From the NCBI RefSeq assembly GCF_024170285.1, contig NZ_JALJXV010000002.1, positions 523,046-587,045 on the forward strand: a stretch of 64,000 bases of DNA. The letters are read 5' to 3'. Under the pieces are notes generated by a model. That model did no database searches and had not been told where the DNA came from. It worked only from the letters and a program-made list of their open reading frames with translations. Source of the DNA: Natronocella acetinitrilica (GTDB lineage Bacteria > Pseudomonadota > Gammaproteobacteria > Nitrococcales > Aquisalimonadaceae). Shown here piece after piece: positions 28,259 through 36,728 of the stretch; the stretch's first letter is position 1; the number at the start of each line of letters is the position of its first letter. Made by a program: the position numbers and the translations under genes.

Positions 28259-29335
28259 CTACTGTGCCGGGCTTTCCTCAAGTGGTTCGCCTGTCCTCGG
28301 CCAGGCCTTGAGTATGGCCTGAATCACCGTCGCCAGCGGTATCGCGAAAAACACCCCCCAGAAGCCCCAGATACCGCCGAATACCAGTATCGCCACGATA
28401 ATGGCCACCGGGTGAAGGTTCACGACCTCGGAGAACAGGATCGGCACCAGCACGTTGCCATCCAGTGCCTGAATAATGCCGTACGCCACCATGATCCAGA
28501 CGAACTCGCTGCTGAATCCGAACTGGAAGTAGGCAATAAGCCCCACCGGCACCGTGACCACCGCGGCGCCGATATAGGGAATGATCACCGACAGCCCCAC
28601 CACCAGCGACAGCAGCATCGCGAACGACAGGCCGAGCAGGCTGAAAGTGGCGTAGGTAACCGCCCAGACGATCAGGATTTCCAGGAACTTGCCCCGGATG
28701 TAATTGCCGATCTGGCGATCCACGTCCCGCCAGATGGTGATCAGCAGTTCCCGATCACGGGGCAGGAAACGGCTCAACCATTCGATCAGCGACCGTTTGT
28801 CCTTGAGGAAAAAAAACACCAGGAATGGCAGCAGAACCAGGTACACCAGTAACGTGATGAGCACGATCACCGACTGGAACGACATGGAGGTCAGCAAGCG
28901 CTGGCTGAAATCCAGTGCCTCACGGCGTATCGAAAAAATCAGGTCGTTGACCTGTTCTTCCGAGAACAGCTGCGGATACTGCTGCGGCAGCTGCAACAGC
29001 AAGGCCTGGCTGGCGTTGAGAATTTTCGGAAGTTCGTCCACCAGCTGGCCAATCTGCCGAATGAGTATGGGAATCAGTGCAAAGAAAAACAGCAACAGAC
29101 CGACGAAGAACACCAGGAACACGAAAGAAACCGCCAGCATCCTGGGCACGCCGAAACGCTCCAGACTGCGCACCACGCCCTCAAGCAGGTAGGCAAGCAC
29201 CAGGGAGGCGATCACCGGAGCGAGCATGCTGCTGAAGAACAGGAACAGCGTCATTCCAACGATCAGTACCGCGGCGAGGCCGATGACCTGCGGGTTGTCG
29301 AAGTGCTGACGGAACCAGTCCCGGATCAGCTGCAT
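28259..29335 (-). CDS. AI-2E transporter family protein (PerM/YhhT type)
   Basis: A 358-residue integral membrane protein with about eight hydrophobic segments and a central soluble stretch of residues about 90-160. Family marks include PVIASLVLAYLLEGVV near the N-terminus, FFFLKDKRSLIEWLSRFLPRD, and LSVIIPYIGAAVVTVPVGLIAYFQFG. Members have been linked to autoinducer-2 export, Na+(Li+)/H+ exchange and permease-like roles, so the substrate here is open. It is convergent with bcp, the MITE lying between, and divergent from bepA. Confidence 0.9.
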   Translation of the reverse strand: MQLIRDWFRQHFDNPQVIGLAAVLIVGMTLFLFFSSMLAPVIASLVLAYLLEGVVRSLERFGVPRMLAVSFVFLVFFVGLLLFFFALIPILIRQIGQLVDELPKILNASQALLLQLPQQYPQLFSEEQVNDLIFSIRREALDFSQRLLTSMSFQSVIVLITLLVYLVLLPFLVFFFLKDKRSLIEWLSRFLPRDRELLITIWRDVDRQIGNYIRGKFLEILIVWAVTYATFSLLGLSFAMLLSLVVGLSVIIPYIGAAVVTVPVGLIAYFQFGFSSEFVWIMVAYGIIQALDGNVLVPILFSEVVNLHPVAIIVAILVFGGIWGFWGVFFAIPLATVIQAILKAWPRTGEPLEESPAQ

Positions 29336-29531
29336 CAGCCAAAGCTCCTTGCTGTATCGTGTTTGTGCATGCGCCGCAGACGGTCATGCCGGGTCATCAT
29401 ACAACGGCTGATCGAGGCGCACGAGAGCAGCGCGGACAGCCCGGAACATGGGCGGGCATAGCGGGTCCAATCGCTGACTGTACTGGTTCCGTCAGAGCAA
29501 GCCGGTCTTCCAGAAGACCCGGGGGAATTCC

Positions 29532-30965
29532 TTGAAACGCGTGATAGCGCTCGCACTCGGTCTACTGCTGGGCGCCGGCGTGGCCGCACAGACTGACTCC
29601 GACGGCGTTCGTTTGCCGGAAATCGGTGATGGCGCGAGCCGCAGCCTGAGCCTCTCGCAGGAAGCACGCCTGGGGCGCGAGCTGATCCGCGAAGTGCGGA
29701 TGCGCCTGCCCATGGAGCAGGATCCGGAAGTGCGCGCCTACATCCAGGAACTCGGTCAGCGGCTGCTTGGCTTCGCAGACGGGCCGGACTTCCAGTACGA
29801 ATTCTTCGTCGTGGACAGCCCCGCCATCAACGCCTTCGCCATGCCTGGCGGCAATATCGGGATCAACTCCGGCCTGATCCTGCGCACGCAATCGGAAAGC
29901 GAACTGGCCGGCGTGATGGCCCACGAGCTTGCCCATGTCACGCAGCGACATATCGCGCGGCGACTTGACGCCCAGCGCGGCGCGGGCTTCCGTACCCTGG
30001 GCGTACTCATGGCGGCGATCCTGCTGGGCATGCAGGATCCGGAAGCAGGCAGCGCCGCGGCCATGACCGGCATTGCCGGTTCCATCCAGGAGCAGCTCAA
30101 CTTCTCCCGCGAACACGAGCGCGAGGCCGATAACATCGGCCTGCAGATTCTCGCCAGGGCCGGCCTCGACCCCGAGGGCATGCCGCGATTCTTCGAGCGG
30201 TTGCACCAGGCAACCCAGTACCAGACACGGCCACCCGAGTACCTGAGCACCCACCCGATTACGGAGAACCGGATTTCCGAAAGTCGCGCCCGTGCCCAGC
30301 AACTCGGTCGACGTGACGTACAGGAAAGTGCGACGTACCAGATCATCCGCACCCGCCTGCTGGTATCACGGGCCGAGAGCACCAGCAGCGCGGAACGGCA
30401 TTTCCGGGCACAACTGGAGGGCAACGGGGACCGGAACGCTGCAGCCTACGGTCTGGCGTTGACCCTGACCGAGGCGGGCCAGACCGAAGAGGCGGTGGAG
30501 CTACTGGAGACGCTGATCGATCAGCATGGCGAATTCGTCTCGTACTACCTGGCATTGGCGCGGGCCCACTGGGCTGCCGGCAACGAGGATGAGGCGCTGG
30601 AGTTCTATCAGCTCACGCTGGAGCTCTTCCCCGACAATTATCCCACCGTCTACCATTACGCAGACGCACTCCGCGATGCCAGCAAGGCAGGCGAGGCGCG
30701 CGCCGTGATCCGGCGACATCTGCAGCGCCGCGGACCCGATGCCGCCCTCTACCAGAAGCTGGCCCAGATCGCGGCGGACGCCAATGTGCCCCATGAAGGC
30801 AAGCTGGCAATGGCGGAGTACTATCAGATGCACGGGCAACTGCGACTCGCCATCGAACAGTTGAACCAGGTCATCAATGCCAACGATGCCGAGATGTACG
30901 ACAAGTCCCGGGCCGTATCCCGCCGACAGGAACTCGTGGCGGACTACGAGAACCGCATGCGCTGA
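29532..30965 (+). CDS. bepA: M48 family metalloprotease/chaperone BepA-like
   Basis: A 477-residue periplasmic protein. A signal peptide ends near ALGLLLGAGVAAQ; the M48 zinc protease domain has HELAH (residues 131-135) and the third ligand in EREADNIGLQIL; the C-terminal half (about residues 280-470) is built of TPR-like helices. This is the BepA (YfgC) layout, which surveys LptD and other barrel proteins at the outer membrane. The TTG at 29532 is used, preceded by GGGGGAATTCC; no ATG gives a complete signal peptide. The gene stands alone between perM-like and phaE. Confidence 0.92.
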   Translation: MKRVIALALGLLLGAGVAAQTDSDGVRLPEIGDGASRSLSLSQEARLGRELIREVRMRLPMEQDPEVRAYIQELGQRLLGFADGPDFQYEFFVVDSPAINAFAMPGGNIGINSGLILRTQSESELAGVMAHELAHVTQRHIARRLDAQRGAGFRTLGVLMAAILLGMQDPEAGSAAAMTGIAGSIQEQLNFSREHEREADNIGLQILARAGLDPEGMPRFFERLHQATQYQTRPPEYLSTHPITENRISESRARAQQLGRRDVQESATYQIIRTRLLVSRAESTSSAERHFRAQLEGNGDRNAAAYGLALTLTEAGQTEEAVELLETLIDQHGEFVSYYLALARAHWAAGNEDEALEFYQLTLELFPDNYPTVYHYADALRDASKAGEARAVIRRHLQRRGPDAALYQKLAQIAADANVPHEGKLAMAEYYQMHGQLRLAIEQLNQVINANDAEMYDKSRAVSRRQELVADYENRMR

Positions 30966-31129
30966 CCCAGGGCCGCACGCCGCCTCGAGGACACGCGTTC
31001 CCCCTACAGCCCACAGACGCTCACGCGCTTTCGTGGCACACTGCCAGATCGTCGAAAGCGCCTCCGGGCAGACGTGACCACGCGTCGACCGGCGGACAAG
31101 GGACAAACTCCGCGCGTTGCAACCGATGG

Positions 31130-32011
31130 ATGACCATGAGCGGACCCGCACCGGAAGAATACTGGCTGGACTGGATCGCGCGTGCGCAGGCCGGAAACCG
31201 TTCCTGGCTGCGGGCGCTGGACCCGTCGGTACCGGAGAAAGATCGCGAGCAGGCCTTGCTGAGTGCGCGCGGCGAATGGATTGCAGCAATGGACGGCGCT
31301 CTCCAGTCCCTGGCGGATGATCTCCAGGGCAGTGCCGACTGGACCGCTTCCCTGCTGCGACACCTGCGAAACCTGCATGAGGAGGTAGATCGCCACCTCG
31401 ACGAGACGGCCCAGCAGTTGCCGCCGGATCTGCAATGGCTCACCCACTGGCTGGAGTCCTGCGCGGCGTCCGGCAGCACCGATCTCGCCAGGGCGACGCT
31501 GGATGCGCTGCGGCAATGGCCGCAGCTTGGCGTGGGCGGCCGACAGGTTGCCAACCTCCAGGCCCTGCACAAGTCGCTGAGCACTGCGATCGAGGCCGGC
31601 GCCGCCTATGCGCAGACCCAGAAAGTCATGCTGGAAAAGGCCCTCAAGGGCTGGGAGCAGCGATTGGCGGCACGGTCATCCGATCCCGCGCCGGACCGGG
31701 AAGAGCTGCTTGAAACATGGCTGTCAGCGTTAAGCGACGCTTATGAACACATGCTCGATTCGGATGAACACACCAGGCACCTGGCGAAACTGAACACCAG
31801 TCTGCAACAGGCCAGGGCAGATGCCCTGCCGCTGATCGAGCCCTGGCTGCATGGCTTCGGCATCGCCACACGGCAGGATCTCGCAGGTACACAGGTGCGC
31901 TTGCAGGAAATGCGTCGAGCCAATGACGAGGAACTCGACGCCCTTCGCCAGCGCCTTGATCTGCTTGAGACTCACGGGGCAAAGCCCGCCCGCCGGAACA
32001 AGCAAAGATGA
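31130..32011 (+). CDS. phaE: class III poly(R)-hydroxyalkanoic acid synthase subunit PhaE
   Basis: A 293-residue helical protein (start at 31130, or two codons later at 31136) matching PhaE in length, in its EEYWLDWIARAQ opening and in the charged coiled-coil tail (ANDEELDALRQRLDLLETH). PhaE has no catalytic residues; it forms the active synthase with PhaC. Its stop overlaps the phaC start by four bases (ATGA), so the subunits are translationally coupled. A GTTGCAAC palindrome at 31116-31123 lies immediately before the start. Confidence 0.92.
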   Translation: MTMSGPAPEEYWLDWIARAQAGNRSWLRALDPSVPEKDREQALLSARGEWIAAMDGALQSLADDLQGSADWTASLLRHLRNLHEEVDRHLDETAQQLPPDLQWLTHWLESCAASGSTDLARATLDALRQWPQLGVGGRQVANLQALHKSLSTAIEAGAAYAQTQKVMLEKALKGWEQRLAARSSDPAPDREELLETWLSALSDAYEHMLDSDEHTRHLAKLNTSLQQARADALPLIEPWLHGFGIATRQDLAGTQVRLQEMRRANDEELDALRQRLDLLETHGAKPARRNKQR

Positions 32012-33045
32012 ACGACGGCGCTCCACAGGCGGACTGGGCGAAAACCCTCGAGCGCTGTGCTGAAATGCAACCGGTTAGCCGAGGCACCCTGCCTGCGAGC
32101 ACCTGCCTGCAACGCCCTCCGTTCAGCCTGCAACGTTATGCACCACTGCCCCACCAGCCGGTAGCCAATCTGCCCCCCATCCTGCTGGTCTATTCCCTGG
32201 TCAACCGACCTGACCTGCTTGACATGGCACCCGGACGCTCATTGATCAGCGATCTGCTGGAAGCAGGTTTTCCGGTGTATCTGGTGGATTGGGGCTACCC
32301 CCTGGATGCGGACCGAAGCCTGGACCTGGAAGACTACGTACCGGGCTTTCTCGGCAAGGCAGTTGATCAGGTCCTGTCGGAAAGCGGCCACCAACGACTC
32401 ATGCTTGTGGGTGTCTGTCAGGGTGGCACCCTGAGTCTCTGTCACGCGCTGGCCCGTCCTGCTGGCATCGGCGCCCTGGTCACGCTGGCAACCCCCGTGG
32501 ATTTCCATGCCGAGCGCAACGCACTGTCCCGACTGGCGGAGACGGTACCGGTGCAAGAGACTGCGTTGCCCGGAGACAACATCAATGGCCAATTGCTAAG
32601 CAGCGCCTTTGCCGCACTCAAACCCGCGGACCTGCTGGTCCGCCGCTACCGGGATTTACCAGCACTGCTGCAGCGGCAGGATCTGCTCGAGGAGTTTCTG
32701 CGCCTGGAGGCCTGGATGTATGACTGTCCGGATCAACCAGCAGCGATGTTCCACCGCTTCCTCCGGGACTTCTACATCGAGAATCGTCTTGTCACCGGCC
32801 GCCTGGAAATCAGGAATCAACGCGTCAGCCTCGACCAGCTGACAATACCGGTATTCAATGCCTATGCAGCGGACGACCACCTGGTGCCACGCGGCTCGGC
32901 ACGGGCGCTGGGGCATTGCCTGCCGGCTGACACGCCCTATCAGGAATGCGAGTTGCCGGGCGGACACCTGGGGGTGTTTCTGTCCCGTCGGAACCGCCAG
33001 ACGCTCATTCCTGAACTGGAGCGAATGGCCCGAAAATACTTGTGA
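32008..33045 (+). CDS. phaC: class III poly(R)-hydroxyalkanoic acid synthase subunit PhaC
   Basis: A 345-residue alpha/beta-hydrolase-like synthase, the short class III form that needs PhaE. The lipase-box cysteine is C137 in LVGVCQGGTLS, the acid is D289 (or D290) in AYAADDHLVP, and the base is H320 in PGGHLGVFLS. It polymerises (R)-3-hydroxyacyl-CoA into the granule polymer. It overlaps phaE by four bases and is followed by the palindrome, promoter and small RNA region at 33060-33349, then by phaB on the other strand. Confidence 0.95.
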   Translation: MNDGAPQADWAKTLERCAEMQPVSRGTLPASTCLQRPPFSLQRYAPLPHQPVANLPPILLVYSLVNRPDLLDMAPGRSLISDLLEAGFPVYLVDWGYPLDADRSLDLEDYVPGFLGKAVDQVLSESGHQRLMLVGVCQGGTLSLCHALARPAGIGALVTLATPVDFHAERNALSRLAETVPVQETALPGDNINGQLLSSAFAALKPADLLVRRYRDLPALLQRQDLLEEFLRLEAWMYDCPDQPAAMFHRFLRDFYIENRLVTGRLEIRNQRVSLDQLTIPVFNAYAADDHLVPRGSARALGHCLPADTPYQECELPGGHLGVFLSRRNRQTLIPELERMARKYL

Positions 33046-33059
33046 ACGCGGGGAAGAGC

Positions 33060-33074
33060 TGTTGCGACGCAACA
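33060..33074. promoter_or_regulatory. perfect palindrome TGTTGCGACGCAACA (candidate PhaR operator)
   Basis: A 7+1+7 perfect palindrome starts 14 bases after the phaC stop and ends 10 bases before the -35 box of the proposed small RNA promoter. A one-mismatch copy lies before the phasin gene (13456-13470), and TGCTGCGACGC (34524-34534) lies upstream of phaB. It could also act as a weak terminator for phaEC, but no T-run follows. Confidence 0.55.
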
Positions 33075-33084
33075 ACGAAAATAC

Positions 33085-33112
33085 TTGCGCGGACCCGACG
33101 TATCCGTAGAAT
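33085..33112 (+). promoter_or_regulatory. sigma-70-like promoter of the PHA-locus small RNA
   Basis: TTGCGC (33085-33090) and TAGAAT (33107-33112) are separated by 16 bases and precede the hairpin-rich, T-tract-terminated segment. A start near 33119 is predicted. The -10 match is good and the -35 moderate. Confidence 0.5.
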
Positions 33113-33118
33113 CCCGAA

Positions 33119-33349
33119 CATGACAAAGCCGACGCAGGACCGGCAGTAGCGCCAAAAAAACACCCCCAGGCTAGTGGGGGCGGAGGAGTGGCGACTGAAA
33201 AGTCGCCTGGAGGAGAGGGTAGCCGGAAACCGGCACCACCATAATAAAAGACGCGCCACGATGCGCTGCGAGATAATAAAAGAAGCGGCATCGCCGCCAG
33301 CAAGTGAGAGACTAAGACGGGCCAGTCGCGAGACTGCCCGTTTTTTTTT
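33119..33349 (+). ncRNA. candidate small RNA between phaC and phaB
   Basis: No protein-coding frame fits this segment, yet it is highly organised: a CCCCC/GGGGG hairpin (about 33162-33180), then GGAGGAG, then a perfect 7-bp stem with GAAA loop (GGCGACT gaaa AGTCGCC, about 33188-33205), then GGAGGAG again, a GCCGG-AAA-CCGGC hairpin, two copies of ATAATAAAAGA (33240-33250 and 33273-33283), and a strong terminator. A promoter-like pair lies just upstream. The repeated unpaired GGA motifs resemble the CsrA/RsmA-binding sites of CsrB/RsmZ-type RNAs, and the A/U-rich repeats could bind Hfq. The family is not recognised. An RNA of about 230 nucleotides is inferred; expression is unproven. Confidence 0.65.
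33318..33349 (+). terminator. intrinsic terminator of the PHA-locus small RNA
   Basis: CGGG and CAGTC pair with GACTG and CCCG around a GCGA loop, with one bulged C, followed at once by nine T residues (33341-33349). This is the clearest intrinsic terminator in the window, and it reads in the plus direction towards the convergent phaB gene. Confidence 0.88.
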
Positions 33350-33432
33350 GCCTCTCAATTTTTCGGAGTATAGGGTAGACAGCCCTGTCCACCCTGTCAA
33401 TCAGCGCACCGAGCGCCTCTTGCCGCTACCTA

Positions 33433-34179
33433 TCAGAAGCTCGTGAACAGTGCGCCATTCACCGGAATGTTGGCACCGTTGATGTACTCGGCGTCATCAG
33501 CGGCCAGGAAAGTGACAACCCGGGCGATGTCCTCTGGCCGCCCCATGCGCCCCGCCGGAACCTGCGACACGATCTGCTCGCGGACTTCCTCGGGAATGGC
33601 CGCGGTCATCGACGTTGCGATGTAGCCCGGCGAGATGGAGTTCGCGGTCACGCCCTTGCGGGCACCTTCCTTTGCCAGGGCCATGGTGAAACCATGCATG
33701 CCGGCTTTCGCGGCAGAGTAATTGGTCTGGCCGAATTGGCCGGTCTGACCGTTGACCGAGGAGATGTTGACGATGCGTCCAAAGCCGCGACTGCGCATGC
33801 CGTCGACGAACTGCCGGGTAACGTTATAGACGCTGGTCAGATTGACGTTGATGACGGCGTCCCAGGAGGTTTTCTCGAGCTTGTGCAGGAAGGCGTCTCT
33901 GGTGATGCCGGCAACATTGACCAGGACATCCACCGGGCCGTGGCGGGACTCCACCACTTCGGCCATGGTCTGACATGCGGCAAAGTCGGACACGTTACAC
34001 TGCACCCAGGAGACGTCGACGCCCTCTTCCTGCAGCGCCTGCTGCCATTCACGAATGCCCTCACGCTCCGGATCCATGCAAGTGGTTACCACTTGATAAC
34101 CCGCGGCCGAGAGTTGCCGACAGATTTCGGTGCCAATACCACCATTGCCACCCGTCACCAACGCAACCCGCCTCGCCAT
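33433..34179 (-). CDS. phaB: acetoacetyl-CoA reductase PhaB
   Basis: A 248-residue short-chain dehydrogenase. The NADP-binding loop is TGGNGGIG (residues 9-16), NVAG follows, and the catalytic Ser-Tyr-Lys is seen in NISSVNGQTGQFGQTNYSAAKAG. The VNGQTGQFGQTNYSAAKAGMHGF stretch and the C-terminal NGALFTSF are typical of PhaB, which makes (R)-3-hydroxybutyryl-CoA. It is transcribed from the promoter at 34361-34389 with a leader of about 175 bases, and is convergent with the small RNA. Confidence 0.95.
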   Translation of the reverse strand: MARRVALVTGGNGGIGTEICRQLSAAGYQVVTTCMDPEREGIREWQQALQEEGVDVSWVQCNVSDFAACQTMAEVVESRHGPVDVLVNVAGITRDAFLHKLEKTSWDAVINVNLTSVYNVTRQFVDGMRSRGFGRIVNISSVNGQTGQFGQTNYSAAKAGMHGFTMALAKEGARKGVTANSISPGYIATSMTAAIPEEVREQIVSQVPAGRMGRPEDIARVVTFLAADDAEYINGANIPVNGALFTSF

Positions 34180-34567
34180 AGTTCGTCCTCTTCATTCATC
34201 GCCGCCACGCCTGCGTGACTTCGGCGAACCTCAAAAACCCGCAGCGCGGAAAGCCCACTCGGCGGGACACTCGACCCGGTGACGGTGATGACACACCGCG
34301 GCCGATGGCACCGCGCAAGCGCACAAAACATTTTTGTGCGGCGCAGAAAATTCACTGGCGAGCATAGGGACGGACTCAGACCATGTCAACACTGAAGAAA
34401 ATCAATTTCGCATCGTGAAATTAATATTTACTTATAATTAACATAAACTTAGGATGATATTTCAGTTCGACAGGATCGATTGAAATTTGTGATGCCATGC
34501 ACAATAACCGCGCCGCAGCGTTATGCTGCGACGCGGGAATAAGCGAGAAACAGGATGAAAAAAGGGG
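34180..34567 (-). promoter_or_regulatory. phaB upstream region: sigma-70 promoter, leader hairpin, operator-like motif
   Basis: On the minus strand, TTGACA (34384-34389) and TATGCT (34361-34366) are 17 bases apart, a near-consensus promoter giving a start near 34354. Just inside the transcript a perfect inverted repeat (GCACAAAA at 34321-34328 with TTTTGTGC at 34332-34339) could be a leader hairpin or operator. Further upstream, 34390-34490 is unusually AT-rich, and TGCTGCGACGC (34524-34534) resembles the phasin and small RNA operator motif. No gene is seen in this 388-base gap. Confidence 0.65.
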
Positions 34568-35092
34568 TTAGCGCTTGCGCGACCCAGGCCTTGTGGGCGA
34601 GGACGTCGGAGATTGCTTGCCGGAGGATGTTGCAGATGGCCCGTCACCGTCCTCCTTGGATTGGCTGACCCCACTCATGGCCTGCCACATCTTCAGGTTG
34701 CGCTCGGCGATCTGGCTCAGCACGCTCATCGGGTTCGATTCCATGAACTCACGTGTGTGTTCACGAAACATGCGCTGCTGGTCTGACCACATGTCCATGC
34801 TCTTTTCCAGGTAGCTGGTGAGCAGGTTCTGCATGTTGCCGCCGTAGGAGCGTATGATCTGGGCGAGCAACTCCGTGCTGAAGATGGGCTCTCCGCCCTC
34901 CTCCTCCTCGCTGATGATCTGTAGCAGGATGGTACGCGTCAGATCATCACGACTTTTTGCATCAATGACACGAAAATCGACACCGTCGGTCACCAGCCTC
35001 TTGACGTCGGCCAGCGTGATGTAGCTGCTGATTGCCGTGTCATAGAGGCGCCGGTTCGGATACTTCTTGATCAGGCGAACATCGTCGGTCAT
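34568..35092 (-). CDS. phaR: polyhydroxyalkanoate synthesis repressor PhaR
   Basis: A 174-residue protein with the PHB/PHA accumulation regulator DNA-binding domain at its N-terminus (LIKKYPNRRLYDTAISSYITL) and the accumulation domain in residues 65-125 (IFSTELLAQIIRSYGGNMQNLLTSYLEKSMDMW). The tail is rich in S, P, T and K. PhaR binds both polymer and DNA and represses phasin and PHA genes until granules form. It lies between phaA and phaB on the same strand. Likely targets are the motifs at 13456, 33060 and 34524. Confidence 0.95.
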   Translation of the reverse strand: MTDDVRLIKKYPNRRLYDTAISSYITLADVKRLVTDGVDFRVIDAKSRDDLTRTILLQIISEEEEGGEPIFSTELLAQIIRSYGGNMQNLLTSYLEKSMDMWSDQQRMFREHTREFMESNPMSVLSQIAERNLKMWQAMSGVSQSKEDGDGPSATSSGKQSPTSSPTRPGSRKR

Positions 35093-35152
35093 GCGGACAC
35101 CTCACATCGACGACAACCCGGGCGCAAGCCCGGGTTGTCATCTCTTCCAGTC

Positions 35153-36334
35153 TCAGCGCTCGACAGCAACGGCGACGCCCTGACCGCCGCCAATGCACAA
35201 GGTAGCCAGCCCCTTATGTGCGTCACGGCGCTTCATTTCATGCAGCAAGGTCACCAGCACGCGAGCCCCGGAGGCCCCGATGGGGTGGCCCAGGGCAATG
35301 GCTCCGCCATTGACGTTGACCTTGCTCATATCCCATTCAAGCTCCCGGGCCACAGCAAGCGCCTGAGCGGCAAAGGCCTCGTTGGCCTCCACCAGATCCA
35401 GGTCCGGCACAGACCAGCCGGCACGAGACAGACAGCGCTTGGTCGCCGGCACCGGGCCCGACCCCATGATGGCCGGATCAACACCGGCACTGGCATAGGC
35501 GCGAACATAGGCCAGCGGCTCCAGGCCCAGTTCCTTGGCCTTGCGTTCCGACATCACAACCATAATGGCGGCGCCATCATTGATGCCCGATGCATTGCCC
35601 GCGGTGACGCTGCCACCCTCGCGCTTGAACGCGGCGGGCAGCTTGCCCAGTTTGGCAGCATCGGTGCCCGGCTTGGGATACTCGTCGGTATCGAAGACCA
35701 CCGGATCACCCTTACGCTGGGGAATCGAGACGGGAATGATCTCGTCCTTGAAACGACCGGCTTCCATGGCGGCGACGGCGCGCTGCTGCGACTCGGCTGC
35801 CAGCGCGTCCTGTTCTTCGCGGGTAATGCCGTACTTCTCCACCAGGTTCTCGGCGGTCACACCCATGTGGTAGTTGTTGAAGGCATCCCAGAGGCCGTCC
35901 TTGATCATGACGTCTTCCAGCTTCCAGTCGCCCATGCGTTGACCGGTACGGGACTTGGGCAGCGCGTGGGGCGCCAGGGACATGTTTTCCTGACCCCCGG
36001 CCACGATGCAGTCGGCATCGCCCAGGCGGATCGCCTGCGCAGCCAGGTGAACGGCCTTCAGGCCGCTGCCACAGACCTTGTTGATAGTCATGGCAGGCAC
36101 GGTGTCAGGCAGACCAGCAGCGATGGAAGCCTGCCGCGCAGGATTCTGCCCCACTGCGGCTGTGAGCACCTGGCCGAGAATCACTTCGTCCACCTGGTCT
36201 GGCGAAATCCCGGCCTTCTCGAGGGTTCCCCGGATAATCTGGGCACCCAGGGTACTGGCCGGTACTGTAGACAGGGCACCACCGAAAGCACCGATGGCGC
36301 TTCGACCGGCGGCAACAATCACGACCTGTTCCAT
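35153..36334 (-). CDS. phaA: acetyl-CoA C-acetyltransferase PhaA
   Basis: A 393-residue thiolase condensing two acetyl-CoA to acetoacetyl-CoA, the first step of PHB synthesis. The nucleophile is C88 in [12 protein letters not shown]; the histidine is in [10 protein letters not shown] and the second catalytic cysteine in [10 protein letters not shown], all intact. The ATG at 36334 ([19 protein letters not shown]) follows GGAGGATTTCC; upstream in-frame sequence is not thiolase-like. The 60-base gap to phaR suggests co-transcription phaA-phaR. Confidence 0.96.
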   Translation of the reverse strand: MEQVVIVAAGRSAIGAFGGALSTVPASTLGAQIIRGTLEKAGISPDQVDEVILGQVLTAAVGQNPARQASIAAGLPDTVPAMTINKVCGSGLKAVHLAAQAIRLGDADCIVAGGQENMSLAPHALPKSRTGQRMGDWKLEDVMIKDGLWDAFNNYHMGVTAENLVEKYGITREEQDALAAESQQRAVAAMEAGRFKDEIIPVSIPQRKGDPVVFDTDEYPKPGTDAAKLGKLPAAFKREGGSVTAGNASGINDGAAIMVVMSERKAKELGLEPLAYVRAYASAGVDPAIMGSGPVPATKRCLSRAGWSVPDLDLVEANEAFAAQALAVARELEWDMSKVNVNGGAIALGHPIGASGARVLVTLLHEMKRRDAHKGLATLCIGGGQGVAVAVER

Positions 36335-36728
36335 TGGAAATCCTCCGACTGTTGAGCAGTTTGGTGTGGGTACTGGAGAGGCGTACCGAACCGAGGCCAC
36401 CTCTTTCTCGATAGTTTTCCGGAGCCGCCCGAACCGATCCGTCAGCATTCAGGTCCAGCGCGGCCACCATCCACCATGATGGCAGAAATGCTGCACTTGC
36501 GAAATGGCGGCGTCGCTGCAGCATCAGCGCCTCGTTGCGCAGAACGGCCGTCCATACCGTCAGGCCTCGGTTACCACCTGCGGTCTTTGTCCGCATGGCG
36601 CACGCAACAGTTGTCGGTAGTGTGATGAGTGCGACGGTTCGAGTCGTCGATGCCCGCTAGGATGCACCTTGATCCTGACGTGGCCACGGGATCAGACACC
36701 CCACGTACCCACACGAGGTATCCGGCTC
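36335..36728. promoter_or_regulatory. divergent gap between phaA and the HDOD gene
   Basis: These 394 bases hold no gene I can support. They must contain the phaA promoter, but no strong -35/-10 pair stands out. A half-copy of the PHA motif (CGCAACA, 36603-36609) and a small T-arm-like hairpin at 36632-36649 are present. Confidence 0.3.

Noticed and set aside
36632..36649. T-arm-like GGTTCGAGTC hairpin suggesting a tRNA
   Set aside because: No acceptor, D or anticodon arms can be fitted upstream; it is an isolated small hairpin.
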